A DNA stretch of 64,000 nt, from the NCBI RefSeq assembly GCF_030463535.1, contig NC_132888.1:9872081-9936080 (forward strand). The letters are read 5' to 3'. The stretch's first letter is position 1, and each line of letters begins with the position of its first letter. This stretch comes from Salminus brasiliensis (Eukaryota; Chordata; Actinopteri; Characiformes; Bryconidae). Position numbers and translations under genes: made by a program. Positions 39,160 to 51,361 of this stretch are shown in pieces. The notes below the pieces were generated by a model, which was not told where the DNA came from, did not search any database, and saw only the letters and a list, made by a program, of their open reading frames with translations.

Positions 39160-40990
39160 AGTAACACTGAGATAAATAACTGATCATCACAGTGATTTAT
39201 CAGTCTACTCAGGCTTTAGTAGAGCTCAGTAACACAGATAAATAACTGATCAGCACAGTTATTTATCAGTCTACTCAGGCTTTAGTAGAGCTCAGTAACA
39301 CTGAGATAAATAACTGATCAGCACAGTGATTTATCAGTCTACTCAGGCTTTAGTAGAGCTCAGTAACACAGATAAATAACTGATCAGCACAGTTATTTAT
39401 CAGTCTACTCAGGCTTTAGTAGAGCTCAGTAACACTGAGATAAATAACTGATCAGCACAGTGATTTATCTGTCTACTCAGGCTTTAGTGGAGCTCAGTAA
39501 CACTGAGATAAACAACTGATCAGCACAGTGATTTATCAGTCTACTCAGACTTTAACAGAGCTCAGTAACACTGAGATAAATAACTGATCAGCACAGTGAT
39601 TTATCAGTCTACTCAGACTTTAGTAGAGCTCAGTAACACTGAGGTAAATAACTGATCAGCACAGTGATTTATCAGTCTACTCAGGTTTAAGTAGAGCTCA
39701 GTAACACTGAGATAAATAACTGATCAGCACAGTTATTTATCAGTCTACTCAGACTTTAGTAGAGCTCAGTAACACTGAGGTAAATAACTGATCAGCACAG
39801 TGATTTATCAGTCTACTCATGCTTTAGTAGAGCTCAGTAACACTGAGATAAATAACTGATCAGCACAGTTATTTATCAGTCTACTCAGACTTTAGTAGAG
39901 CTCAGTAACACTGAGATAAATAACTGATCAGCATAGTGATTTATCAGTCTACTCAGGCTTTAGTAGAGTTCAGTAACACTGAGATAAATAACTGATCAGC
40001 ACAGTGATTTATCAGTCTACTCAGGCTTTAGCAGAGCTCAGTAACACTGAGATAAATAACTGATCAGCACAGTGATTTATCAGTCTACTCAGGCTTTAGT
40101 AGAGCTCAGTAACACTGAGATAAATAACTGATCAGCACAGTGATTTATCAGTCTACTCAGGCTTTAGCAGAGCTCAGTAACACTGAGATAAATAACTGAT
40201 CAGCACAGTTATTTATCAGTCTACTCAGGCTTTAGCAGAGCTCAGTAACACTGAGATAAATAACTGATCAGCACAGTGATTTATCAGTCTACTCAGGCTT
40301 TAGTAGAGCTCAGTAACACTGAGATAAATAACTGATCAGCACAGTTATTTATCAGTCTACTCAGGCTTTAGTAGAGCTCAGTAACACTGAGATAAATAAC
40401 TGATCAGCATAGTGATTTATCAGTCTACTCAGGCTTTAGCAGAGCTCAGTAACACTGAGATAAATAACTGATCAGCACAGTGATTTATCAGTCTACTTAG
40501 GCTTTAGTAGAGCTCAGTAACACTGAGATAAATAACTGATCAGCACAGTTATTTATCAGTCTACTCAGGCTTTAGCAGAGCTCAGTAACACTGAGATAAA
40601 TAACTGATCAGCACAGTTATTTATCAGTCTACTCAGGCTTTAGTAGAGCTCAGTAACACAGAGATAAATAACTGATCAGCACAGTTATTTATCAGTCTAC
40701 TCAGGCTTTAGTAGAGCTCAGTAACACTGAGATAAATAACTGATCAGCATAGTGATTTATCAGTCTACTCAGGCTTTAGTAGAGTTCAGTAACACTGAGA
40801 TAAATAACTGATCAGCACAGTGATTTATCAGTCTACTCAGGCTTTAGTAGAGCTCAGTAACACTGAGATAAATAACTGATCAGCACAGTTATTTATCAGT
40901 CTACTCAGGCTTTAGTAGAGCTCAGTAACACAGAGATAAATAACTGATCAGCACCGTTATTTATCAGTCTACTCAGGCTTTAGTAGAGCA
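39160..40990. repeat. 68-bp minisatellite, about 27 units
   Basis: A tandem array of a 68-bp unit with landmarks AGTAACACTGAGATAAATAA, CTGATCAGCACAGT and CAGTCTACTCAGGCTTTAG. Units differ mainly by CAGTGATTT against CAGTTATTT. Within each unit GATAAATAACT and AGTTATTTATC are inverted around a 9-base loop. Two early units are shorter by about 4 bases. The array stops abruptly at about 40990, followed by a T run. There is no spacer/repeat alternation, so it is not a CRISPR array. Confidence 0.95.
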
Positions 40991-41184
40991 GTGTAACTGC
41001 CTTTTTTTTTTTTTGGAATGATGGATTGTGCTTCATCCAGTACTTTTGGGTTGAATTTGTGGAGTTGGGGGTGAGTATGTTTGCTCTTCTGTTTTTGTTT
41101 CATAGTGAAATGAAGGCTTGAACTATAGGCAGTTTGCATCTTTTGCAAATGCCCATCAAGTTAAATGCATTTTTCACATGCTTT

Positions 41185-41400
41185 TGGATAGCAGTGGCCC
41201 AGCACTTAAAGCACCGGGCTGTTGATGGCAGGGTTGTAGATTCGATACCCAGGCTCCACTTTTGGGCCCTTGAGCAAGGCCCTTAACCATCTCCGCTCCC
41301 TGGGCACCACAGGGATGGCTGCCCACTGGTGCCATTACCACACTGATGGGTTAAAAGCAGAGGCCAAATTCCAACACCAATGGTGAATATGGATGGCTTT
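41185..41400 (+). mobile_element. tRNA-derived SINE
   Basis: A-box-like GTGGCCCAGCACTTAAAGCA and B-box-like GGGTTGTAGATTCGATACCC are spaced as in a tRNA head. CCTTGAGCAAGGCCCTTAAC follows, then GATGGCTGCCCACTGGTGCC. It lies just after the minisatellite. Confidence 0.65.
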
Positions 41401-42078
41401 GTATTTTGAGTGTCTTTGAGCTCACTGGGTAAAATACCACGTGGTTCTATTTTCAAGTAAATGTTTTCTTCTTTTGCAGTTTATTTAATTTTACAAACAT
41501 TTCTCAGTTCTCGTGTAGATATATATATACACGTGTATATATATATAATGTATTTAAAAGCTTTTATTCTGGGTTTCTATTAACACACAAACCAATTAAA
41601 TGTAACTCATCACTGCCAGCCCCTGTTACTAAATCTCAGCACATTTTTAGGGAAGAGTCTTTAATGTCATGACACTTACAAATGAATCAGACTGAAGTGA
41701 GAGTTAACAACACACTATTTTCAGTTTTCACACATAATTAACAGTTACTGAAAGTGACCTCAATGAAGCATTACGAAATAATGACTGAAAACTGCACTGA
41801 CCATAAATCACTGGACTGCCCCAAATGCCACTTTATTTGGTTGACATAATGAACGTATAATTGAAAGTACTGAACAGTGAATAGGATGACAAAGTGTGGG
41901 CTGGAGCTTCACCAATGGATCTTTGTGTGTTATGACATACTGAAGTTCACGTCCACTAGCAGGAAAGGTCTCTCTCCATATCTGGTAAAACATTATTGAC
42001 GTGTGAGTCACAAGCACTGAACAAAAAGACAAATAGGAGCAGTGGCAATGTTTTAAATAAGTATTGCATCATCTGCCA

Positions 42079-43600
42079 CTGTTCGTGAAGTGCTCTGGGT
42101 GAACTATACGGCTGACGGGTTTCCTAGAAACTGGCCTGGTCAGGCATGTGAGTGAAACTAAATCAGTGAATCACTGTCCAGTGAATCAAGTTCACATCTG
42201 ATTCATATATCAATCAAGTAAAACCATCTTCTCTGCTTGAAACGTAGAGCGTACTGTTTCTAATGAAGATGCCGGTCTTTGAGTTTTCTTATCAGTTGAT
42301 GCTACAGTGGTGTCAGAAATGGGATACCATCACAAATCTGGAAGAAACTTGCTGGTGGTGTGAACCCCAATCTCACATAACTGTCCTGATTTGGTACTCA
42401 ATGACTCTCAGGCGGGTTTGTGTTCTCTGCTACATCACTAACTGTTACACTGTCTGCAAAGCCTGTGTTTGCATTTGTTAAACCTGTTAGCTAGAGTTTC
42501 AAGCTAAGCCTGTCTTAACTTAAAAGCCCTGCTGCGGAATTGGGTTAGTCAGAACTGGCTTAAGGTTTTACCCTGTTAGCCCTGTTGGCTTGCATTAGCC
42601 TTTTAGCACTGACTTACGAGGTATGGCATATCTAACATTCAAAAGACAATGCAAGAAGACTCAGCACTGGAGCATTTCCTGAACACGCCACTGCCGTAGG
42701 TGTTAAAGCAGCAAGTACGGCTCACTTCACAAGTCAGCATCCAGGCAGCTGCTGGAAAGAACTCATCTTAAGCAGCAAGAGCAGCAATCAACACCATAGT
42801 GCCAAGTGGCCCTACAGCAAGCAATGGCAGCATGGCTGGTGTACTGTCAGTGTAAGAAGAGGCAATGCCCACCGTGCCAGACAGTGTCAAAAACCTGAAA
42901 GGATCAGCTGCTCCTGCACACTTTGAATTGAATGCAGTGTAGGAGGAATGTGGCTCATTGCTGCCATCATCACCAAATTATCGGGGTTGCTGTTATGACT
43001 TGGCCCGCTCCCTCACACCGCAAATGGCACGACGGATAGTTGGAAAACACCCACTGTCCAACTCAACTCTGTCACTGACAGCTGAGTCGACATGCAAGGT
43101 TGTGGTAGGGGGCTGAACCAAGTGCACACATTCTGGCTAACACCCCTACAAGATGAATTGATTACCTTGCGCTGCCGACCCACAAGGGCCGCGGGCAGCA
43201 TACATTCTTGTCGGCACTGATGGTGCAGTGGACAACAAGGATTGTGGAAACCACACAAAACATAGGATGACATCGCAGCTGGAGCAAGCTACACCAAATA
43301 CCGCCACCATTGTCTCCATGCTGTGCAACAGCTCACCCCATACCAGGCCTGTGAAGGAGCTAGGAGGCTGAATTGACTGTTGAAGCACCTTTGCGCAAGT
43401 AGCACGACCCCAAGGAGAGGCCATAGCATGAGTGACACATACATTTTAAGGACATTGTAGGGCCTTTTGTTAGGTCGCAGGGACTTCTGACTCTTGAGCG
43501 AGGCACTGTGTGTGGCGTCTGCCACTGTTCATGAAGTGCCCTTGGTGGAGTTAGGCAGATTTTGACTGCTGGGTATTCTGGGAACCTAGCTAAGGAGTGT
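42079..43600 (+). mobile_element. Decayed LTR (Ty3/gypsy-like) retrotransposon
   Basis: A direct repeat, CTGCCACTGTTCGTGAAGTG at 42072-42091 and its near copy with CTGTTCATGAAGTG near 43520-43540, is about 1450 bp apart. Just inside the left copy is GTGGTGTCAGAAATGGGATA, the primer-binding-site context of fish gypsy elements. Just before the right copy is GGTCGCAGGGACTTCTGACT, like a polypurine/pre-LTR region. The interior is far too short and has no intact gag or pol. Confidence 0.45.
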
Positions 43601-43658
43601 TTGTTTTTATTTAATTTAGTGCAGCTTCACTGGGGTTCTAGAAATGTGTGTTAAATGT

Positions 43659-43664
43659 TTTATT
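43659..43664 (-). terminator. Candidate apom poly(A) signal
   Basis: AATAAA on the minus strand about 90 nt past the apom stop codon. It would fall inside the decayed LTR-like element that follows the gene. Confidence 0.4.
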
Positions 43665-43753
43665 GATCTTTTGGGTGATATTTTGACATGTAAGCACATG
43701 TACATTCGGTCAGTTAGCAATTATTAGAAGATCAATGCTGTGTTTTTACCTGC

Positions 43754-46466
43754 TCAGGGAAGTTCTTCCAGTTTACAGAACTCTGAAACGACAGATAGAC
43801 ATTTGGATGTGAAATGGCTAATGATTTAGAAATCAGTGCATTTCTGCACTCTGTCATTTGTGCTGTAAAGAAATGTGCTTAATTGTAAATGAAAGAGCTG
43901 GAATCATGTGTATGACACACCTTTTGTCTGAGGAGGTATCATAAAATGCTCAAAGATCCAGTAACTTTCCATTTTTGACTTAAATTTTTTCACCAGCTCT
44001 GCCCGCGAGTCCTGATTACGTGCTGTAAAGATAAACAGACTGTTTTTCAGGTGATTTGTAAGCCTATAAATGATTATACAGATGTAGGTACAGTGTGGTG
44101 ATCATCATTAAATACATCAAATATATCTTTAAAACATACACATTTTTTTTAAACATGTAATCATGGTGCCAAAGAATTTCCAGTACACTAAACTTCTAAT
44201 ATCAATTTAACAGAACTTAAAACACAAACACAAATACTTTAGAGTACCTTAAAGAATCCCATAACATATATTCTAAAGGTTTTCACTCCTGGTCCTGAAC
44301 AGCCATAGTCCAACCCAATTGGGTATTTGAGCATTTCCTGCTCAAACAAGAGAAATTGAGCATACTTAAAAATCCATGATTTTGTGAGTATACACAACTT
44401 GTGGTTTAGATGGACACTATTGTCCTACAATGCAAAGTTAAACAGAAAGGGAAGGTCTAGTAGTGATGTAAGTGCAGTAGCAACAACAGCAGGAGAATCA
44501 CACATCACTTCCTTTTAGTACGAAACCAAACTGTACGTTAATACTTTGTGTACTAACTTGCCAAACTCACGCTCTGAGGATTAATGTATAGTTCATACCT
44601 TATAGTGTTAGTGTGTAGTATGCAATCAGCAAGTGTGATGCACCCACTTTCTAAGCCTGGCAGCTAACAGACAAGTTGAACCAAATCTGTACTATAGCCC
44701 TCTAGGACCGTGAGTGAATACCACTGGAGTACTACTAAAATAATCTTCAGTTTTGTCTGCATATTTTAAGACAATTGAATAATAAGGCCTGGAGCAACTG
44801 ACCAAAAAGCATCATTCTGATAAAGGCATCATCTGGGTGAATCTTCAGCACTAGCAAGCAGGAGTCACATTTAATCCATTTGCCATCAAACATTAGTCCA
44901 AGATTGTCTGTAAAAGAAAAGAAGTAGAAAAAGTAAAGCAATCACAATATTAACTACCTTTTTAAACTATAGGTTGTTACTTTGCCTTTAAGACAGATCT
45001 CTGTTCTGATTGGCTGTCATGTCCTGTGTCGTATAGTAAACAAAATTAGTAAACTAAATTTGTAGTACAACTAAATTTGTACGAAAACTCTCCTTATGAC
45101 GTCAGTGTGAAAGGTCAGATTAAACAACTGTAGACTGAATAGGTGGGTTTTAAGTACGTGTTGGTTGTTCTAATCCAGGCTGTGCTGGCTGTAACAGCCC
45201 CACCAGTTTGTACAGAAGCCCCTGTAGTTACTGGGTAATACACCTTAGTGTGTAATAAGCCTTTCTGCATTAAGGGGTAAATATAAAGGGGCCAAGAACC
45301 TTACCTGCCTCTTCCATGAGGGGATCTATTGATGGGTCAACCTTGTAAGTCCAGGACATTTTCTGACACTGACCTCCTCTGTAATAATAGAGTAGAGTTT
45401 TGTTCAGGGGTGGTCTGTATTACAGTTAATGTTACAACATGAAAGGCTTACAATAGCTTGATTGGTCCAGAGACTTTAATGTAGATAAACTGAAAGTCTA
45501 ATAATATACACAAAAATAATGAGTTTCAAAAATGTTACATGATTTAATGTAAACTGGGGATAGACCACGCTAAATTTAAAATTGGCTGCACATAAAAATG
45601 AAATTGGAGAAATTTGGTTATTTTGAACCACGTAATTTAAATGTTCTGTACTGATTAAATTTTTTGCCATTCGTCTAAACCTTTATTTTAAGGAGTGTAT
45701 GTCACTTTTGTGAAAAATCCTTGGCCTACATTAAAATATATTGCTGATTATTAATACAAATGTGTTATTGTGTGTTTGCAGACACTCACTGATGAATTGC
45801 CGCTGTCATTACCAATGAGTCATCTGCGCTCTTCTTCAGATCCGTTACACAGTTATCTATTCCCTGATATACTTCAATGTCCTCTGCATCCAATGAAGCT
45901 ACTCCAATGAAATACCACTGTCCTAAATACTGCATTAGACAGAACACAGTACCATCATTTATATACATTTATTATATATCATTTATAATTATAACATCAC
46001 ATATATATTTCACTGTAGAAAATAAAGCACTGTTCTAATGCAACCTCTCTGAGATACTGGAAATATTTTATGAATAGCAAATGAATAAATAAATTAATAG
46101 CAAACGAATAAATAACTGGCCTGGTGCCATATGTACTATGTAAGAGATTATATAGAAATTTATCAATTTAAATATAAAAGTAACTCTCAACAAAACTTTC
46201 CTGATAACTATATTTCAGGCAATAGACCAGTGAAATAGTGCTCTTGTATAGTGCTGTGACAGCGCAGCAGAGTCATTTTAATAGTAAACATGTACTCAAA
46301 CAGTCACTGTGTGGTGTTATCTGTTCAGTGGTGCTTTTATGAAATTCACTCACTTGCAGCTTACCTTGTCATTGCTTAGGAGAGCTGTGCTGGACAGAGG
46401 AGCTGGAGGAAGAGATGGCACCAGAAGCTGGGCCACAGCATAAAGGATGCCCAGTATGTCAAACAT
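43754..46466 (-). CDS. apom: Apolipoprotein M
   Basis: Secreted lipocalin of HDL; in mammals it binds sphingosine-1-phosphate and keeps its signal peptide as a lipid anchor. Six coding exons on the minus strand: 46466-46365, 45929-45790, 45378-45305, 44907-44803, 44022-43921 and 43782-43754 (stop TGA at 43756-43754). They join in phase to 183 aa, against 188 in human, which also has six exons. Residues 1 to about 25 are hydrophobic and signal-like. YLGQWYFIGVA (35-45) matches the lipocalin G-x-W motif of ApoM. QCQKMSWTYKV (84-94), DGKWIKCDSC (113-122) and the AELVKKFKS helix (148-156) follow. The last exon gives EFCKLEELP. Cys85 and Cys177 match one human disulfide; the other cysteines differ (see findings). 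The last two exons are too short for simple ORF finding and were located from phase and ApoM similarity. Confidence 0.9.
45190..45285 (+). repeat. Dispersed short repeat, copy in apom intron 3
   Basis: AGCCCCACCAGTTTGTACAG and CTTTCTGCATTAAGGGGTAA match the 10235 copy. It lies just past exon 3 of apom. Confidence 0.55.
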
Positions 46467-46592
46467 ACCTGCAGTTCAGAGAGACAGATGGATATCCTGT
46501 CACTGACTGACTTTGAGAGCAACTCAGCTTTAAATAAATTGCTTAAGGGTTCATTCACCTTGCCTGATGTTGCACAGGAGCAGCCCAGGCCT

Positions 46593-46605
46593 GTTAATAA
46601 TTGCT
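46593..46605 (+). promoter_or_regulatory. HNF-1-like site upstream of apom
   Basis: GTTAATAATTGCT matches 10 of 13 positions of the HNF-1 consensus GTTAATNATTAAC, about 130 bp upstream of the apom start codon. The human APOM promoter is known to depend on an HNF-1 site near the transcription start. Functional equivalence is inferred. Confidence 0.4.
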
Positions 46606-46739
46606 GGTGTGTTTGTTTATGCAGTTTTAACAGTTCCTTGTGTCTTTTCGTTTACTGAATAGTGTTGCATTTAATATTTTCAGAGTAAGTAGTTTATTTT
46701 AATATCAATGCAGTAGATATTATAGACCTATATAATATC

Positions 46740-46769
46740 TATCTATATATCTATATCTATATCTATATC

Positions 46770-46815
<46 letters not shown>
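46740..46815. repeat. (ATCT)n / (AT)n microsatellite
   Basis: CTATAT units grade into a TA run. It lies about 270 bp upstream of the apom start codon. Confidence 0.85.
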
Positions 46816-47290
46816 TGTACAGTCGCTGCCAAAAAAAATCCTGACATTCAGTAGAACTCAGTATACAATTTTAAAGCATTTTAATTGGTTCGCTCATCAT
46901 TGTCAATTTTGATACAGTGTAAAGATTAATTCTGTCAAAAAGTGAAAAACAGCAAAAATTGAGATATAGTGTATATGGAGTATATAGGGATGCTCATTGC
47001 AGTGTGAAATTTGTAATGCTTCATGCAATACTCTCTGGAAAACATCTGCTTTGAAAGAAAGCACATTGCTGACAGAACCAAGATGTACTTATCTTATCAA
47101 GATAAGTTCTCTGTTGTTCTCAGAAAAATGAACTGGCCCAGAGTCCAGACATACCTCACAAGACCTCAACCCAATGTTTTCTTTTTCTGTGGTGATTTGA
47201 CTGGTGAGAAGCAGAACATGCTCCAGCTAAGACAGGAACTTTGGAGGCATGGAAAAAAGTCTGAAAGTGAAAAATGAAAGTGCAAGAGGT
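46815..47290 (+). mobile_element. Possible Tc1-type transposase remnant
   Basis: AACTGGCCCAGAGTCCAGAC and ACAAGACCTCAACCCAATG resemble the usual Tc1 transposase segment around its second catalytic Asp. The 84-aa frame here has no other recognisable block. It abuts a long (AT)n tract. Confidence 0.35.
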
Positions 47291-49514
47291 GGATATTTCA
47301 CTGAAGAACATGCTTAATAATGTGCATAATATTGTTTTGACTACATGAACCATGTTTAACAGTAAGTCTATGTGCATTAACTAGACAGCATACAAATATA
47401 TACTGGGATTATTGTGTGTGGGATTACTGTGAGTGCATTTTAAAATCTTGACCATTTTAAAAGCTTTCCTTGAGGAATTTACAGTTTCTTCCAGTACCTA
47501 GTTAATCTAATCAACGCTTCATAAAATGATATCAGATGAGCTCCTGACCAAAACTATATACATATTTAAAAACTATAGAAACTATATAAATAAAAAAAAG
47601 CTTTGCGTCCTCAGACTGTTCTTACTTAATTTAAGTAGTGGTGTTATGTAATAGTGCAGTAGAGTCAACGGTCATCAAGACCGTTTGCAGACATGTGACA
47701 TTTGTATCACACAGTCAGGGCAAATCTAACGTAACAGTAGGGAATTGTCCCTTTAATAATCTTTAATGGCATTAAAAAACTTGAAAATGCATGCCATTTT
47801 AAGGAGTATTATTGTCTGTTTAGACTCAAGTTTTGGTGTTTGGTGCAATAGTAAATGTAAATGGTTAGACGTGTGTAGTTTATTGACTGAGTACACACCA
47901 GAACTCTGAATGTGTGCTTTACGTGTTAAACTTTGCCCTTGAGAGTGATTAAGCCTAAATAAACTGTGAGATGGGAGAAATGACAATGGAAGAACAGCAA
48001 GCAACCTATGGGCTAAAAAGAGGGAATTTATGTTACTAGTTAAGTGAGAAGAAAATGAACTAATCTTGAAGATTACAGAAGAAACATTCATCTCAATGTT
48101 TTATGCAAAATTTTATTAAGTAGCTAATTCCTCAGTTCATGATGTAAATAGGAAAGGGCATGTTACAAGGAACCACGAAGTACCAGAAGAAGTTGAAACG
48201 CTTCCAGGAAAACTGGCCATAGAATTGCTAGAAAAGCGAATCAAAACCCCAACATGACTACAAATAATGGAGAGAAGATTTAGTGTGATGGAGCACTGTT
48301 CTACTGTGCAGTGCCACCTTATTTGAATAATTATGCTGATATTATTCATTATGGCCAGAACAAAAAAAAAGTAAAAAAAAGTAATTTTAATGATGTTGAG
48401 TTTTTATTCATTTCTATTTACTCTGAGCAAATAGTTTCTATGAGCTGCTGACCCAACAATCTGTACACAGACTAAAAATTACATTTTAATTGACAGGTGA
48501 AATTATACTGTATTTGTTCACTCATTATTATTTTATTAATTTTACCACCTTTATTTAGCTTATGTAACCCGTAACACACACTGGGTTAAACTGACCCAGC
48601 ATGAATAACCCAGCACACTGGGTCATAGAGCTTGTCCAAACATATGGTTACTGTGACCCAGCACTGTGTTTTAACCCTTTTTTCATTGTAACATTAGATA
48701 TTATTGATATTATTACTTTTCATATTTAATGAACTATGTTTAAAGGATGTTTGCCAGAAATGCTGCTTAATAATGACAAACAATTAGAATAAAACCAAAT
48801 CTTTAATATTATGTAAGCATCTTCTCAACAGATATTGTACAGATATTGTGGCATTTTTATTCCAACCTGTAAAAGAAAAATACACCTTTACAGACGCTCA
48901 ACCAAACACGGTAGCCAACTACAATAAAGCTATTTCACACAAAACGTCTACTTAATGTCTAAACATGACTTATGATTTTTGGCTATACATTGACAAATAA
49001 CACATCCCATACAGAAGAACAGTAGAAAATATTATAACTCTACAGCAAGCTAACTATGATTAATCATATCCGTCACAAATCAAGATCTTTTATGATAGTT
49101 TTTTACTTGTAATAAAACACATAGCTTGATCAGTTTAACTAAAATGTGTGTTATAGAAGGTTTCTTACCAATTTCTGTCAGTCATGACTGTGTGTTGCTG
49201 CCTGATGAGACGCTGTTTAACCAACTGAGTCCTAATAAGCTTCCTTTGATTAGATGCTGTTAATTATTCTAACTGACTTCTGTTTAATTAACGTTAATAG
49301 TTAAGCCATTGGCTGGGTTGTTAGCCAAAAACCACCCAGCACTCTGGAAATAATCCAACAAAATTACCCAGCAGTTTCTGGAGTGCAGGAATACTCTGAA
49401 CATCTGGTTTTCTCTGAATTCTTTGGCATCCCAGTCATTTTATTTCCCTGTGATGTAATTGTCGGACTCCCTCAGTCTTCATAGAATTTCTAATTTCTTC
49501 ATAAAAAATCATCT

Positions 49515-50562
49515 ACAGTGATCTGTATGGTCTCTATGGTCTCATCTGCTCCTCAATACCTGCCACCCTGGACCCATTTCCACATTTTTGCGTATAGGTG
49601 GAACAGATCCACTGATGATGCTATTGCCCTGACTCTGCATACTGCCCTCTCCCACATGGACGAGCAGAAGACGTATGTGAGAATGCTATTTGTGGACTAC
49701 AGCATTCAACACCATCAGTCCCCCAAGGCTTGACATTAAGCTCCAGGATCTGGGTCTAAACAGCAACACCAGGACCCCCCAGGGCGGTATGCTCAGCCCT
49801 CTCCTGTACACCCTGTACACCTACAACTGCACAGCCAGACACAGCATCCAATATCCAATATCATCATTCAATTGGCTGATGACATGTCAATCGTGGGCCT
49901 GATCTACAACGATGACCAGGCAGCATACAGAGAGGAGGTCAGCTTCCTGATGCTGGTGGATCCTGCATCTCTTAACATCAGCAAGACTACGGAGCTGATA
50001 GTAGACTTCAGGTAGCAGGAGATCACTGCTAATTCACACCCCTATCTCTATCAATGGGACCACAGTGGTGAGGGTCAGCAGTTTCACGTTCCTTGGTTAT
50101 GCACATCACAGAGGAACTTACATGGACAGGACACACCACATGGGTGGTGAAGGAGGAACACCATCCCCGCACACTCAGGACGTTCTACACCTGCACTGGG
50201 AGAGTATTCTGATGGGCTGTATGACCTCGTGGTACGGGTGCGGGGGTGCTGCAGAGGATGGTGCACACAGGCCAGCACATCATCGGGGTTCAGCTTCCAA
50301 ACCTTCTGGATTTATACACCAGTCTGAGAAAGTCCAGGAGGAGTATTAAGGGCCCACCCACCCAAGCTGCTGCCTGTTCTCACAGCTGCCCAGTAGCAGG
50401 AGGTACAGAGATAGGAAGACCAGAACCAGCCAGTTCCGGGGCTGCTTCTACCTCCAAGCAATTAAGCTGCTGAACAGCCAGTAGGAGATTATATCAGTCC
50501 AGTCCCTCTCAAAGCTATCTCACCAGTCTCTTCACACAAGATATCTCATCACACCTTAACTC

Positions 50563-50595
<33 letters not shown>

Positions 50596-50690
50596 CACCC
50601 TAAACTTACTTACTGGAACTGTGACCTCTGCTCAGTCACACTGCACTCAATAAAGACTTCTCTTGACTTCACTTGAATTCACACCTTATC
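49515..50690 (+). mobile_element. Decayed non-LTR retrotransposon fragment, RT region
   Basis: Plus-strand reading gives RWNRSTDDAIALTLHTALS then YVRMLFVDYS, the palm region of an L2/CR1-type reverse transcriptase, in a frame broken soon after. Downstream pieces (FTFLGY, TSWYG) are in shifted frames. It ends in a (CA)n stretch at about 50565-50591 and a tail with AATAAAGACTTCTCTTGACTT near 50650-50680. It is related to the copy in the Kir intron. Confidence 0.75.
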
Positions 50691-51361
50691 CAATGCCTGC
50701 AAATCCGTCAAGGACACCGACACCCACAAATCACCAGGCCCAGACCTGGCAGACTGCTTAAAGCATGCGCTGATCATTTACCTGTGTAAATGTGATGTGA
50801 CAATAAACATGATCTTAAATCATTTAAATAAATGTAGCATTTTAAGACAACTCAGATTTAATCAAATGTGAGGATGTGTGTGTGAGTATTTAGCCATTGT
50901 GTGTACACCATGCTAATTAGTATATGTGAGCTGAATTATCACTTTAAGAGCTACATGACCCTGATCACCTGCAGGTAGTCATAAAATGATCTTTGGCTCC
51001 CTCTAGTGCTGAAGCTGCAGCACACGAGTGGGAATTCAGTCAGTTCTGATGCCATTTGACTAGCAAATACAGCAGTGACTTTACATAATGTTCATCATCA
51101 ATACTTCCCATGCAAACACATACATAGCTTACAGTTGGAAATATCTCTCCATGTATTAAAGACCTCTTACATTTCTCACTAGCTGCTATCACATGACATA
51201 AAGGCTATCTGTGATATCGATATATTAAAGGACTCTGTTATTTTTAAGGAAGTTATAAACCAGGGTGATGAGAAGTACCAGGCCTTCTGCAAGCTGTAAA
51301 GGTTAAAGGCTGCCAGCAATAAATACTGAAAAAACTGACATTTGGTGTCATTGTCTGTTCA

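Noticed and set aside
39160-40990. CRISPR-like array
   Set aside because: The units are contiguous 68-bp tandem repeats with no unique spacers, in a vertebrate genome. It is a minisatellite.
41185-41260. Functional tRNA gene
   Set aside because: The A and B boxes are present, but the cloverleaf cannot be completed and a SINE body follows.
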